From NCBI GenBank assembly GCA_025403435.1, contig CM046350.1, positions 20,468,324-20,532,323 on the forward strand: a stretch of 64,000 nt of DNA, given 5' to 3'. The DNA comes from Artocarpus heterophyllus (taxonomy: Eukaryota; Streptophyta; Magnoliopsida; Rosales; Moraceae). This document shows, one piece after another, positions 25,478 to 37,037 of the stretch (the first letter of the stretch is position 1; each line of letters opens with the position of its first letter). Made by a program: the position numbers and the translations under genes. The notes beneath the pieces are model-generated. The model had not been told where the DNA came from. It saw only the letters and a list, made by a program, of their open reading frames with translations, and did not search any database.

Positions 25478-26089
25478 TTATCTAATCCTCAATTCATTGA
25501 CAATAATCAAAGTAATTTTTTTATTATTTTTGAAATGAAATTGACGAATATTGTTAAGCATTGATAAGGTCATTACGTATACATTGACTGATAAAATATG
25601 GTAAATAATTAGACCAAAAAAATCACAAGAACTTAATAAGGCATGATTAGCTAACATATAGGCTACGTGATTCCCTTCGCGAGAAGTACAACAACAAGAA
25701 CCACAACGAGCTTCAACGAAGATACTTCTAACATCTTCAATCACATTGGTCTTGATCGATTGAATGATAGGATTTTTCACGGCATGAAAAACATTGATGA
25801 CGTCCGATTCTACAATCCACACCTCAAAGCCTTGATGTCTAGCATAAGCTGCCCCTTCTCTTATGGTAAGCACTCAGCTATATGCAAAGAAAAGTGGCCC
25901 AAAAGTTTTACTGCTGCCACTCCAACTACAGTCCCGTCAATGTTCTTAGCCACCACCCCAAAACCCATATGACCCAAGTAAGGTAAAACTGTCGCGTCGA
26001 CATTTATTTTCACGGTATTTCCACTAGGAAGAGTCCATATGCTCTTAGGAAGAGTGTCTAGAGGATTATGTTTCTTATCAATTTGTTCA
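25478..26089 (-). pseudogene. LINE-type RNase H domain (C-terminal part), one frameshift
   Basis: On the minus strand the translation gives WTLPSGNTVKINVDA, GHMGFGVVAKNIDGTVVG, AE, then in a second frame LTIREGAAYARHQGFE, IVESD, IEDVRSIF and REGNHVAYMLANHA. This is the order of RNase H domains (RVT_3) at the end of plant LINE reverse-transcriptase proteins and of their host-derived relatives. The acidic residues of INVDA, AE and VESD are present. A one-base deletion near 25873 shifts the frame between AE and LTIREG. The N-terminal part lies at 31155-31407, beyond copia-2. Confidence 0.8.
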
Positions 26090-26527
26090 TGTTGCAAGTG
26101 GAGCCTAATCATCAACCCAGCAAAGAAAAGAAAAAAGAGAGGAAAGCGTTGCAATGCCAAGATTTAGGCACCACAGCGCCAAGATTGAGTGCTGCGGCGC
26201 AGCAAGAGAGCGTCGTAGGATTGTGTGTGGCATTATTTTGTGAGTGTGAGAGCTCTATTGTTAAGAGAGTTGAAAAAAATTCCCACAGAGGGTGCTCGGT
26301 AAAAGAGAGATTTAGGAAACACAATTGAGTGTGTGTGATAAAAATTTCTCTTGTAATTTATAATCATCTCCTTCGTCATAGTGGAATCTGTAGTTGCAGA
26401 AATAGGACGTAGTCTCAAATTTAAACGAACCTGTATAAAAATTTGGTGTTCTTTTTCTTCTTTTCTTTTTTCTGCAATCATTCGTTCTTGGTGTTCTTAG
26501 AATTAGGAGGCACCTTATTCTGCAACA
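26090..26527 (+). repeat. 5' LTR of copia-2, shortened
   Basis: Begins TGTTGCAAGTGG and ends TTCTGCAACA. At 438 bp it is about 210 bp shorter than the 3' copy because it lacks parts of the GC-rich repeat block and the stretch after it. The remaining parts align closely, including the run from ATTGTGTGTGGCATTATTTT to the end. Confidence 0.9.
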
Positions 26528-26529
26528 AC

Positions 26530-26541
26530 TGGTATCAGAGC
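26530..26541 (+). other. Primer-binding site of copia-2
   Basis: TGGTATCAGAGC, complementary to the 3' end of initiator tRNA-Met, lies two bases after the 5' LTR, as in most plant copia elements. Confidence 0.9.
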
Positions 26542-26559
26542 GAAGGTTCTGGTCAAGAA

Positions 26560-27320
26560 CGATGATGGGAGGTCGACTACTGATATCATCAAATTTGATG
26601 GTTTAGATTTTTTCTATTAGAAGATGCAAGTGGAATACTACCTCTACAACAAAAAACTACACTTGCCCTTGGGTAATAAGCCTGAAGGCATGAAGGATAA
26701 GGAGTGGACTCTTCTTGACAGACAGGTGTTGGGTGTGATCTGTTTGACCTTGTCAAAGAACGAGGCCCACAACATAGCGAAGGAGAGGACCACAACAGGG
26801 ATGATGAAGGCTTTGTCAGACATGTATGAGAAGCCCTCGGCCAAAACAAGGTACACCTCATGAAAAAGCTCTTTAATTTAAAAATGCCTGAAGGTGCCTC
26901 GGTGGTAGAGCATCTGAATAATTTCAATACCGTTCTAAATTAATTGGTCTCGGTGGATATTAAATTTGATAATGAGATCAATACCCTAATCTTTTTGGCC
27001 TTGTTATCGAGTAGTTGGAAACCAATTAGGGTGACCATTACCAATTCGATTAGGAATGTAAAACTAAAATTTGTTGACGTAAGAAATTCTATTTTGGTGG
27101 AAGAAGTTCATAAAAAGGATTCTGGTGAGCTTCAACGTCGAACTCGACCCCTAATGTTGAGAATAAGGACAGGAAACCTAAGAGGCATTCTAACAAGGAT
27201 AATGGCAAAAGAGGTAAGTCGAGGAATAGGAAAAGCAAGTTGAGGAACAGTAGAAATTAGAGTGTTGAAACTGTGGAAAGATCGGCCACTTGAAGAAGAA
27301 TTGCAAGGCTTTGAAGAAGA
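26560..27320 (+). pseudogene. Copia-2 gag with zinc knuckle
   Basis: Frames from 26590 on give LPLGNKPEGMKDKEWTLLDR, NIAKERTTTGMMKALSDMYE and later VDVRNSILVEEV, matching the gag (UBN2 type) of Tnt1/Tork-like elements. At 27262-27306 a CX2CX4HX4C zinc knuckle reads C-stop-NCGKIGHLKKNC: the residue after the first cysteine is a TGA stop, probably from TGG. At least one other stop (26941) and frameshifts lie upstream. Confidence 0.85.
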
Positions 27321-27399
27321 ATGAAGACAAGAATAATGACGCCGCAAACACCACCACTGAAGAGGCACAAGATGCCTTACTCTTGTCTGTTAACAATTC

Positions 27400-27970
27400 C
27401 TTTGATTCATGGGTGATAGACTTAGGAGCATCGCTCCACACTACTACACATCATGAAGTCTTGGAGAATTATGTTGTCACAAATTATGGTAAGTTTACCT
27501 TGCTGATGGTGAACCTTTGGATATCGTCGGCATTAGAGATATCAGTTTGAAAATGCCCAATGAGTTTGTGTGAAAGATTCATAAGGTGAGACATGTAACC
27601 AAATTAATGTGCAACTTGATTACGGTAGGACAACTTGACAACGAAGGACATAATGTGACCTTCAATTGTGGAGGTTGGAAAGTCACAAAGGGAGCTATGG
27701 TTGTTGCTCGGGGACATAAAGCTAGAACTCTCTACATTAATTCTAGTTGCAAAGATACCATGGCAGTTGCTGACTCTGCTGCTAATACTGAGCTATGGCA
27801 TCATAGACTCGGACACATGAGTGAGAAGGGAATGAAGGTGTTTCATTGTAAAAGAAAACTACCGGGATTGGAAACTGTTGATCACAGTTTGTGTGAAGCT
27901 TGCATCTTTGGCAAGCAGAAGAGAGTCAGTTTCTCAAAAATAGGCAGAAGCCTAAGTCCAAGAAGTTGGA
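27400..27970 (+). pseudogene. Copia-2 protease and pre-integrase domain
   Basis: WVIDLGASLHTT at about 27409 matches the copia protease active site WxxDSGAS, with serine replaced by leucine. The frame from 27586 contains VTKLMCNLITVGQLD, ELWHHRLGHMSEKGM and CEACIFGKQKRVSF, which is the gag_pre-integrase zinc-binding module (H, H, C, C residues visible). The frame then shifts into the integrase. Confidence 0.85.
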
Positions 27971-28640
27971 GCTAGTTCACACTGATGTATGGGGACCTTC
28001 GACAGTGACTTTTCTTGGTGGTGCTAATTACTATGTGATTTTTATTGATGACTCAAGCAAGAAAGTATGGGTTTACTTTCTAAAAAACAAATCTGATGTC
28101 TTTGATTTTTTAAAAGATGGAAGGCTATGCTGGAGAATGAGACAAATTTGAAGGTGAAGTGCTTGCAGTCTGACAATGAGAGAGTGTACATAGATGATGA
28201 TTTCAAGTGGTACTATGCTGAGAATGGAATAAAGATGAAGAAAACTATTTTAGGAAATCACAACAGCATGGTGTAGCTGAGAGGATGAACAGGACATTGA
28301 ACTAGCGTGCTAGAAGTATGAGATTACATGCGGGACAACCAAAGTCGTTATAGGCTGAGGCAATCAATACCACAGCTCATCTGATCAACAGAAGTCCATC
28401 CACATCATTAAAGTTTAAGCTACTGGAAGAAGTTTGGAGCGGTAAAAAGGTTGACCTCTCTTACTTGAAAGTATTTGGTTGTATTTCCTATATTCATATT
28501 GATTTTGCTGCTAGAAGTAAACTCGATGCAAAATCTAAAAAATGTTTTCTGGTTGGCTATGGTGGACTTGAGTTTGGTTATCATTTCTAGGATGACCAAA
28601 ATTGAAAGATTATTAAGAGCAAGGATGTAATCTTCAATGA
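27960..28640 (+). pseudogene. Copia-2 integrase
   Basis: HTDVWGP and YYVIFIDDSSKKVWVYFLK (27980-28090) carry the first two acidic positions of the copia integrase core. Further blocks follow in shifted frames: LKVKCLQSDN, AERMNRT (family ERMNRT), LINRSPS and a FGC-containing stretch near 28470. Frameshifts near 28110-28250 and internal stops disable it. Confidence 0.8.
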
Positions 28641-28699
28641 AAGTGTTCTATATAAGGACAAAGACAACAATAACTCTAGAAGTACAGGTTCTGAAGATA

Positions 28700-29895
28700 A
28701 GAAGCCCGAGATGATTCCATTGAAGGATCTTCCTAAAGTGGAAGTGCAAAATTCAGAAGTTGAAGACCAAGAAAATATAGCTCCTGAAGGAAACCAGAGC
28801 ATTCTTATAACTCTAGTCAGGAGTTCTAGCAGGACCATCAGACTACTGCAAAGATACTCCCCTTCACTGCATTATATTTTGTTGACCGATAGAGGTGAAC
28901 CAGAGAGTTATGATGAAGCCGTGCAGGCTAAAGATTCGATCAAGTAGGAGTTAGCCATGAGGGATGAGATGGATTCCTTCATGTCCAATTAGACATGGCA
29001 ACTGGTAGAGTTACCAAAGGGTAAAAAGGCTTTGCATAACAAATGCGTATACCAGATAAAAGATGAAAGTGATGGCAGCAAATAGTATAAGGCAAGGCTA
29101 GTGGTAAAAGGATACTAATAGAAAGAGGGCATTGACTTCAATGAGATTTTTTCTGCGGTGGTGAAATTAACCATGATTAAAATGGTACTTATGCTAGTGG
29201 CAAATGAAGACTTGTTCTTGGAACAATTAGATGTTAAGACAACCTTTCTCCATTGTAATTTGAAGGAGAAAATCTACATGAAGCAGCCACAAGGTTTCGA
29301 AGTACGGGGTAAGGAGAACATGATCAGCAAACTTCAGAAAAGCTTGTATAGCCTTAAACAAGCTCCCAGGCAATGGTACAAGAAGTTTGACAGTTTTATA
29401 TGTAGCAATGGTTTCTTGAGGTGTTAGGGAGATCACTGTTGTTATGTGAAGAACCTTGGTTACTTCTGTATTATATTGTTGCTATATGTTGATGACATGC
29501 TGATAGCAAGAGGATGCAAACAAGAGAGTGACAAGCTGAAGAAGGAGCTATCCAAGGAGTTTGCAATGAAGGACTTAGGCACTGCAAAACAAATCCTTGG
29601 AATGAGAATAACAAGGAACAATAGTGGTTTGAAACTACCACAGAAAAAATATGTTGAAAATGTGCTTAATAGATTCAACATGGGAAATGCGAAGCCTATG
29701 ATTACTCCTTTGACTAGTCACTTCAAGTTGTCAAAGGACCAATCATCGACCACGAAGCAGGAGCAAGACCACATCGCTAAGGCGCCTTATGCTTCCGCAA
29801 TAGGCAATCTCATGTATGCCATGGTTTGTACCAGACCGAACATTACACATGCAGTGGGAGTTATGAGCAGGTATATGAACAATCCAAGAAAGTAG
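28700..29895 (+). pseudogene. Copia-2 reverse transcriptase
   Basis: Blocks in order: ESYDEAVQAKDS (28905), KARLVVKGY (29093), QLDVKTTFLHCNLKEKIYMK (29227), SLYSLKQAPRQWYKKFD (29343), YVDDMLIA (29483), LSKEFAMKDLGTAKQILG and APYASAIGNLMYAMVCTRP (29785). This is a full RVT_2 domain. The catalytic YVDD is intact, but stops (for example at 29117 and 29425) split the frame. Confidence 0.9.
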
Positions 29896-30420
29896 CATTG
29901 GGAGGCAGTGAAATGATTATTTAGATATCTGAGAGGTATTGTAAGTTTAGCACTGTGTTTCAAGAAGTCAGACTTAGGATTACAGGATTATGTAGATATT
30001 GATATGGCTGGAGACATTGATGGCAGAAAGAGTACCACCGGTTATGTTTATACTATAGGTGGCACAGTAGTTAGTTAGGTCTCGAAGCTGCAAAAGATAG
30101 TTGCACTATCTACAACTAAAGCAGAGTATATGGCAATGACAGAAGCAAGCAAGGAGATGATTTGGTTGCAGTCGTTTCTAGAAGAACTGGGTCATAAGTA
30201 AGAAACAAGTGTGCTACATAGTGACAGTCAGAGTGCCATTCACTTGGCGAAAAATCTCACATCTCATGCTAGGATGAAGCATATACAATTGTTATCACTT
30301 CATCAAATCGGCTTTGAAAGATAGAGTGTTAAAGCTTGAGAAGATTCTTGGGAGTCAGAATCCAGCAGATATGCTCACCAAAACTGTTCCAATCGAGAAA
30401 CTGAAGTTGTGCGTAACTTC
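29896..30420 (+). pseudogene. Copia-2 RNase H
   Basis: GRKSTTGYVYTIGGTVVS, LSTTKAEYMAMTEASKEMIW and LHSDSQSAIHLAKN match the copia RNase H (catalytic D, E and D visible). A stop replaces tryptophan after VVS at about 30076, and a frameshift near 30285 precedes the C-terminal block. Confidence 0.85.
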
Positions 30421-30503
30421 AGTTGGACTTCTTCTTGAGGCGTGAGAAGTTGTTGCTGCTGTAGTTCGAGACGTGGTGATTGATTAGTCTCTAAGTGGGA
30501 GAT

Positions 30504-31154
30504 TATTGCAGGTGGTGCCTAATCATCAACCCAGCAAAGAAAAGAAAAAAGAGAAGAAAGACAGCGTTTGGGCGCTATAGTGCCAAGATTTGGGCACCGC
30601 AGCGCCTGCAGGCAGCAAACCAGCGCCACAGAGCCAAGATTGAGCACTGCGGCGCTAGCAGGAGAGCGCCGCAGCGTCGGTTTCAGGCGTTGTGGCGCCA
30701 AGGACCTGTCTTGTGTGATTTTAAGGCAGTAATTAGCATCCAGCGAAAAACAACACAAAAGGAAAACGTGTGACTGCTAAGGTTTCCTAACAGTTGCTAT
30801 TTTTCACTCTTCTTTGAGGGTATTTAAATAGGGATGAGATGACTAAGGTTGTGTGTGGCATTATTTTGTGAGTGTGAGAGCTTTATTGTTGAGGGAGTTG
30901 AAGAAAATTCCCACAGAGGGTGCTAGGTAAAAGAAAGATTTGGGAAATACAATTGAGTGTGTGTGATAAAAATTTCTCTTGTAATATGTAATCATCTCTT
31001 TCATCATAGTGGAATCTGCAGTGGCAGAAACAGGAGCTAGTCTCAAATTTAAACGAACCTGTATAAAAATTTGGTGTTCTTTTTCTTCTTTTCTTTTTCT
31101 GCAATCATTCGTTCTTGGTGTTCTTAGAATTAGGAGGCGCCTTATTCCCCAACA
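30504..31154 (+). repeat. 3' LTR of copia-2, full length
   Basis: Begins TATTGCAGGTGG (TG decayed to TA) and ends CCCCAACA. A GC-rich block at 30565-30712 holds about ten degenerate copies of a GCGCYRCAG-like word in otherwise AT-rich DNA. Open frames through this block are chance. Confidence 0.9.
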
Positions 31155-31407
31155 GTTCACATACTAAGTAATCACCATGTATCCGCCCAGCCCTCTCAAC
31201 TACTTCCTTAGCTGACAGCATCTTACCTTCAAAAGTGCGGGAATTCCTATTAAGCCATATACTCCATGCAATCATACAAAAGAGAGCCAAGTCTTCTTTA
31301 TTACCGTGATTGGCAACAAAAGCAAAATGGGAATAAAATGGCCCTCCGCTGGAAACATTGTAGCAAACTCCATAAGGAACTTTTAGACCGTGCTTCCATT
31401 TTTCCAC
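31155..31407 (-). pseudogene. LINE-type zf-RVT end and RNase H linker (N-terminal part)
   Basis: The minus-strand frame contains LALFCMIAWSIWLNRNSRTF and KEVVERAGRIHGDYL, which resemble the segment between the zinc-binding zf-RVT region and the RNase H domain in plant LINE proteins (family: WxIWxxRNxxxFE). Removing copia-2 and one GTTCA copy joins this frame directly to 26089-25478 without a shift. No reverse transcriptase is seen further right, so the source element was already truncated. Confidence 0.75.
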
Positions 31408-33088
31408 TTATTAATTTTAAATCGTTTGTTAGGTTTATAATATTATGTAAATTTTTACATGTTTTTATTTTTTGAAATTTAAACTTTTTTTTATTTGAAA
31501 CACCTATTTTTAGTATTATTCTAACACAAATTTGGATTTTGTTACCTATTTAGATTTATACCATATGCTAGTTTGGATTGCAATTTGAATAACACAGTTG
31601 ATATTTTTCAATTCAAATCAAATAGTATAAATCAACATAATTCGAATCTACGGACCAAACGTGGCTTTGTCATTGCTATTAACTATTTAATACTTTTTTG
31701 TTGGTACTAAACTAACTTGATTCTTTTGGCATTGATTTGAATTTTCTGTACCAATTCGTGAGTACCACAAAAATTACAGGTTCCCAATATTAATCTCAAT
31801 GTTTGTGTACAAGTTTTAAATCAAATAATATTTTGTAGGTAACAAGTTACAAGTACCCTATATGCTTATGTTCATGCTAATTTATCCTTAATCATAAAGA
31901 AACACACGATTGTCACCTTTAAAAAATTGATATCAAGGTTGGAGTCATTACTTCAATGAGATATATATAGTTCCACGTTTTAACAAATTCACTTTTTATT
32001 TTTGAAAAACTACAGCTACACTCTTCACAATTCACATTTGAACTATTGGTTTCAACATTACCTTATTGGACGAATGAAATAAACTGAGGAAGATATCTTA
32101 AATCCTAAAGTGCCCTTGTAAACGATGGTTCCGATCAAGCTTTATAGTTTCGTGATATTCGTAATACCAGACACATATCATCCCTCAAATTGAAACCAAA
32201 TACAACATGAAAACCTATCATCTTTCTTTCTCCTCTGTTCTTGGTAATGTTGGTGTGTAAAGTGTGTGGGGTCAAATGCTGGACAACTCACATGATGCCA
32301 ATGAGCCTCATGGTAGATTTGGTTTAAGGCAATCTCTCCTCACTGTCTTGCTCCAAGCCCGCATGAGGGAGCTTGCATGGTTGGTGCCAGACGCGTGTTG
32401 GATCTGTGCAAGGGAGTTTTATTGTGTTCTGATGCAAAAACTACCCATGAGGGAAGCACCATGCAAGGCAGCACTAAAGCAGCAGAGTTTTGTTGAGCTC
32501 GGCATTTGCGGTGGTTGGCTCTTAGGTGCTGTTTGGTTCCCATAACAAGCTACCCCTGTTAAGAATTGGATCAAATATAAAGGCATGCATTTGATGGTGT
32601 ACAAGTGAAATAGCCTTTTGTAACCTAATCTAAGTCCAAAATTGCAAGAAGAAATTTATTGACGCAACCTAAAAAGTGTACGTGTAGTTTTCCAAATAAA
32701 GGACAAGTTTGAAGCCACAAGTTTCAATAATCTGATTTGCCCTTATTTCAATTAGCCCCTTCTTGTTTTCCGACTGTGCTTCCAACACGGTCACGAAGAG
32801 GGTAACCAACAACAGAGCTCGACAAGGGAGAAATACAAAAGTCAATTTAATTTTGCCACCGAACGCCCGGATATTTATATTTTTTTGACAAAATAACATG
32901 AATACATAAAATTACATGAAACACAAGTTCCTCAAGGGAAGAAAAATCAACACCTTGACGTTGAAAAGTAAATTTCTAATATGCAAGTAAATCATTGCCT
33001 TCAGCTTACAGGCTCAAGATACAATCATTGATCTTCTCGTCAACATTGGTATACAATTCACTTGAACCAGCTTCTAGTGCCCTATTAT
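31408..33088. other. Intergenic, nothing recognised
   Basis: AT-rich, with a somewhat GC-richer part at about 32264-32550. That part has overlapping short frames on both strands but no recognisable domain, splice pattern or repeat border. Confidence 0.5.
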
Positions 33089-33203
33089 TCACCTTTTCCA
33101 ATCCGAGTGTAAAGTAGTGTTAAAGTAAAACTTCAAACTCAAAAAAAATGAATCAAAGAGAAAAAGGAAAGAAAAAAAATGAAATTCTAGTGAAACCCCT
33201 CTC

Positions 33204-33228
33204 AGAGACTCTCTCTCTCTCTCTCTAA
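33204..33228. repeat. (CT)n microsatellite in the 3' flank of the MraY gene
   Basis: A run of CT dinucleotides lies about 70-90 bases downstream of the MraY stop codon, probably inside its 3' untranslated region. Confidence 0.8.
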
Positions 33229-33294
33229 CTATAAGTTGCTGAACCTTTCTTTTTCTAACTACAAGTTGCACTAAGGCGAATATTTCAACTCCTA

Positions 33295-36200
33295 CTATGC
33301 AGAAATGAGGCCCAAATAGCCTGCAAACAAAGCCAAAACAGATGAAACAGCATAGGCACCAGCAACGATCAATGGTTCTTTAATTCCACATAGTTCAAAA
33401 TGATGATGAATAGGTGCCATTCTGAACAGGCGGCGACCGGCACCCAGGAAGTATTTGGTTGTCTTAAAGTACAAAACCTAAGACACAATGCCAGGGTCAG
33501 AACTGTAAAACTGCACTTTCTAACCAAACATATATCACAATATATTAAATATCCAACTACAAACAACTGAAAGTACAGAAGCGCAGACATGTAGAGAGGT
33601 AGTGAAAAAATGGAAAAGGCAATAACAGTAACAGGTTGAATAGGGTAGCTAACAAACCTGCATAACAACTGATGATGCTTCCATGATAAAGATACCAGAT
33701 GAAATGAATAATGGAATGAACATTCCTGTACAGGCAGCCATCGCAGCTAAAGCGCCACCTAGTGCCAAGGATCCAGTATCACCCATGAAAACAGATGCTT
33801 TGTACCGGTTGTGCAAAAGGAAACCAACACAGGCTCCTGCCATTGATGCCCCAAACATAGAAACATCTGGTACGGAATGCAAAGAATATGATTAATACTT
33901 GACAAACTTTTTTCCAGAAAGGCTAGACTGTAACATGGCATTGTCATGTAGCAAATAATTTTCCTAACTAGCCATATTGGAATTAACGTTGTATGTAACT
34001 TTAAGTAATGCAACTAGCATAAGCGAGTAAGCAGTCTATAGTCCTCTGAACTTTAGCGGCATTGTTTGAAGCTTCAATTATATGCTGAACTTAGTGAAAA
34101 GTGGTTAAAGCCACGTCTAAATATTAGGAAAACCAGACAATAACTACCCTAAATGCATGGATACATAAGCAAATCGTTACACCTTGTTGTGTATGTTACA
34201 AAACAAATTAAACAGACTCATATTAAAAGCTGTTTTTGAACATAATTATGTTTGTTTAGCATACAGGCGGACAGCCGCCAATCTCCAAATGCAAAGTATA
34301 TGCTTAAGCCATGAAACAGAAATAAATTTATCAAATGTTGAAATTCCCAGAAACCACACACTGTAATTAATTTGATTCAGCGAGATCTAACCCGGACATA
34401 TTGGAAGAACAGCAATAGACATTCCAACAAAGGCCAATGCAGCAGTTCCCCCAGCCAATCCATCAAGACCATCTGTTACGTTAACCCCGTTTCCCATGGA
34501 AACAAGACAAAATGAAGTCAACATTAGATACCATTTTCCCAAGTGGACAAGACCCATTGGCGGAGGAAGTGGAACCAACATTTTCCTGCATCAGAACAAA
34601 GAAACTCCTCTCACTCTTCCAGTAATTATATAAGAAGAGGTGCATGGCATTGGCATACCCGAAACTTTTCATGGTTAAGAAGATACGCTAGTCTCTAGAA
34701 TAGCAATCCATTAAGAAAAACCAATATTTTCATTTGTTCTTTTCTTTTTATATTTTATTTTAAATCAACTATAGTCTTTAAAGCCTATTTCTCTAACTAT
34801 ACGCCTTATTCTCCTGAAAAATAATCAAACATTTGAAACGTCAGGAAATTCTTTTCTTTTCTTTTCTTTTCTTTTCTTTTCTTTTCTCCCCCTCTTTTAA
34901 GTTTGTTATCCCAAGAATAGATGTGTGAGTTACCATCCAAAAAAATGTTGATCAGATTAGTTACAAGAAAGTATACATGCCGTAGGGTGATGCTATACTT
35001 GTTGTATTCAACCAAAACGAAAAGCAAGCCCCAACTGCAACCTGAAAAGCATTGCAACTTAATGTTGTCAATTATCGACCTGTAAATCACAAAGCAATGT
35101 ACATATAAAATTCTGAAAGAAGTAATAATTGCAAAAGCTTCACCTCCAAGAGAAGTCTTAGGCGCACAGATAAACCACTACTATGATTCTTGATTAAGAT
35201 GAAGATATCATCAGCTAGCCCAATTACACCAAAGGCCAAAGTTGCTGCAGCCACTCCAGAAACTTCAGGACAAGAGGAACCGGCAATAAACTTTGCAACA
35301 GCCACACCTATAGGCACGAAAAACAATCCACCCATTGTTGGAGTTCTCTTTTTCACAAAATGCCTAGCAGGGCCCTCCTTCCTTATAATTTGATACATCT
35401 TCAAGCCATAAAGTAAAGGGACACAAACATAGCCAGCGCAGGAGGCTAATACAGCTGATATGAGAAAGGGACGGGTCAAATGAAATGATGGTAGAGGTAG
35501 TCTAACAATACGCCATGCACACCAATCCACATACAGAAGTACCATGGTCAAGAAGATTACCACTCCTATATTCAGCAACACTCCATATTTAATCCTGCAA
35601 GGATAGTGTGTAAAAGACTGGTCAAGTAAACCCCTACAGATTTTCAAAGACGTGTTGACTTTTTAAAGGTCGATACTAAATATCATATAAAGTTGAGGCC
35701 ATCCAATAGACAAAAGCATAAAGATCGGGAAAGCCATACGTGAAATTTTGTTTAGAGATTTATTCTAGCTACAAACTAAATGAAGTGGAACTTCAAGTCA
35801 TACAAGTATCTGACAATTGCAAACTATGGCTGACATTTAGATTGTGTTTGGTAAGAGCAAAGAAAGATATATAACCTAGGTGAGGAAAATGGAGAGGAGG
35901 ATTCCCTCCTCTAATCCCTCCATTTTAAAAAGGGATACATTGACATAGATTAAAACTGGGGTCCTTTGAAAGATTTCGCCTGATCCATTCTATCCTCTTC
36001 TCCCTCTTACCAAACAACCGTAGGTCCCAAAATCCTTCCACTTATAATCATCTCGTCTCTATCTCTCCTTCAATTTGTCCCTCCTACCAAACAAACTCTT
36101 AGCAACTACGACAAACATCAAACACAGATTGCAAAACTGCAGGGGGAAAAAACTATAGATTTTCAGAACTAACGGAAAAATTAAATTCAGGATCATAATT

Positions 36201-37037
36201 CCGAAATATAACCGGCAATCCATTAGGTTGACGATTGACCTTAGAGCTTGGTATACTTTGGGTGGGTTGCAATAACAAGAAATCCAAACTAGAAGCAAGC
36301 ATTTGGCTTGTCCAAAAGTCTAATGTGTTTATCCCATACTTGCCTCTGTTTCTTGTGCCCTCTCCCAACCATTCCAAGCCGATGAGTGGCCAAATTTAGA
36401 GCGTCATTATTACTTGATACAGATGCAGTAGGCAAATCCACTTCAGTAACTGGATTTACTATAAATTCAGTGTCACTATTTTCACCATCACTTGAAGAAA
36501 TGATGTAGCCTTTTGTTTCCTCATTGTCACCCCAATCATCAAGTAAAGGTATATCAACAGAACCCTAACAAACAAAATTAAACCTCTTAAAATCGTTATT
36601 TATATGCTCTACGAAATCAAAACTGATCAAATTCAATAGTATTGGAAATTAAAGCGAAAAAAAATCACCTCATCAAAAACCATGAATCGGACATGTCTAC
36701 GGCGCAATCGGCGGCCACGTCTTCGAGTTTTCGATCCAGAAAACTACCAAAGAAATTATTATCAAATTGGTAAAATGAACCGATGCAGAATTTCAATCAT
36801 AACAAGAAATGATCAGTCGAGAAAACCAAAAACATTAAAAAAATGATTGAAATCGGTGAGATGAAAACAAACCTTAGGAGCGAAAAAAGAATCAGAGGTT
36901 TGAAAGAGGAAAGCGGGTGGCGATGGAGGAAGCGTGGGAGTGAAGCAGAATCGAGAGGAGCGAGAAAGGAGTAGGAGAGGAGGAGAGAGAAGCGGAAGAT
37001 CCAACGGACAAGAATGGAAATGCGTGTGGAACTTCAT
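33295..37037 (-). CDS. MraY: Phospho-N-acetylmuramoyl-pentapeptide transferase homologue (translocase I), eight exons
   Basis: A 520-residue plant homologue of bacterial MraY, which moves phospho-MurNAc-pentapeptide onto undecaprenyl phosphate. Exons: 37037-36873, 36743-36669, 36564-36344, 35594-35144, 35041-34977, 34585-34392, 33866-33658, 33477-33295 (1563 nt, open). Residues 1-55 are Ser/Pro/Phe-rich, as in a plastid transit peptide; 56-150 are basic then acidic and plant-specific. The membrane enzyme follows with the family signatures: [16 protein letters not shown] (228-243), ADD (281-283), [12 protein letters not shown] (361-372), [12 protein letters not shown] (417-428) and MAPIHHHFE (480-488). 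All known catalytic positions are present. The C-terminus after the histidine motif is of normal length. Intron 3 starts with GC instead of GT. The upstream start at 37049 (MLKN) is possible, but both give the same frame. Confidence 0.96.
34851..34886. repeat. (CTTTT)7 microsatellite in MraY intron 5
   Basis: Seven perfect CTTTT units on the plus strand (AAAAG on the gene strand) within intron 5 (34586-34976). Confidence 0.9.
35840..36098. mobile_element. Tourist/PIF-Harbinger-type MITE in MraY intron 3
   Basis: A 259-bp element with terminal inverted repeats GATTGTGTTTGGTA and (reverse complement of the right end) GAGTTTGTTTGGTA. It is flanked by the trinucleotide TTA on both sides (35837-35839 and 36099-36101), the target typical of PIF/Harbinger. 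It carries no coding frame of note. It lies in intron 3 (35595-36343), away from the splice sites. Confidence 0.8.

Larger units (their letters stand above)
26090..31154 (+). mobile_element. Copia-2: Tork/Tnt1-like Ty1-copia element, complete structure, defective coding
   Basis: Bounded by 26090-26527 (5' LTR) and 30504-31154 (3' LTR), with identical flanks GTTCA at 26085-26089 and 31155-31159. The primer-binding site TGGTATCAGAGC (initiator tRNA-Met type) starts at 26530 and a polypurine tract lies at 30491-30503. The internal order gag, zinc knuckle, protease, pre-integrase, integrase, reverse transcriptase, RNase H is that of Ty1-copia. Stops and frameshifts interrupt the polyprotein at several points. 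It is inserted in a LINE-type RNase H sequence of opposite orientation. Confidence 0.95.

Noticed and set aside
30521..30758. Open frames on both strands across the GC-rich block of the copia-2 3' LTR
   Set aside because: They arise from the repeated GCGCYRCAG-like word; the stretch is LTR by alignment with the 5' copy.
32264..32604. Short frames on both strands in the MraY downstream region
   Set aside because: Frames on opposite strands overlap, without domain or coding signature.
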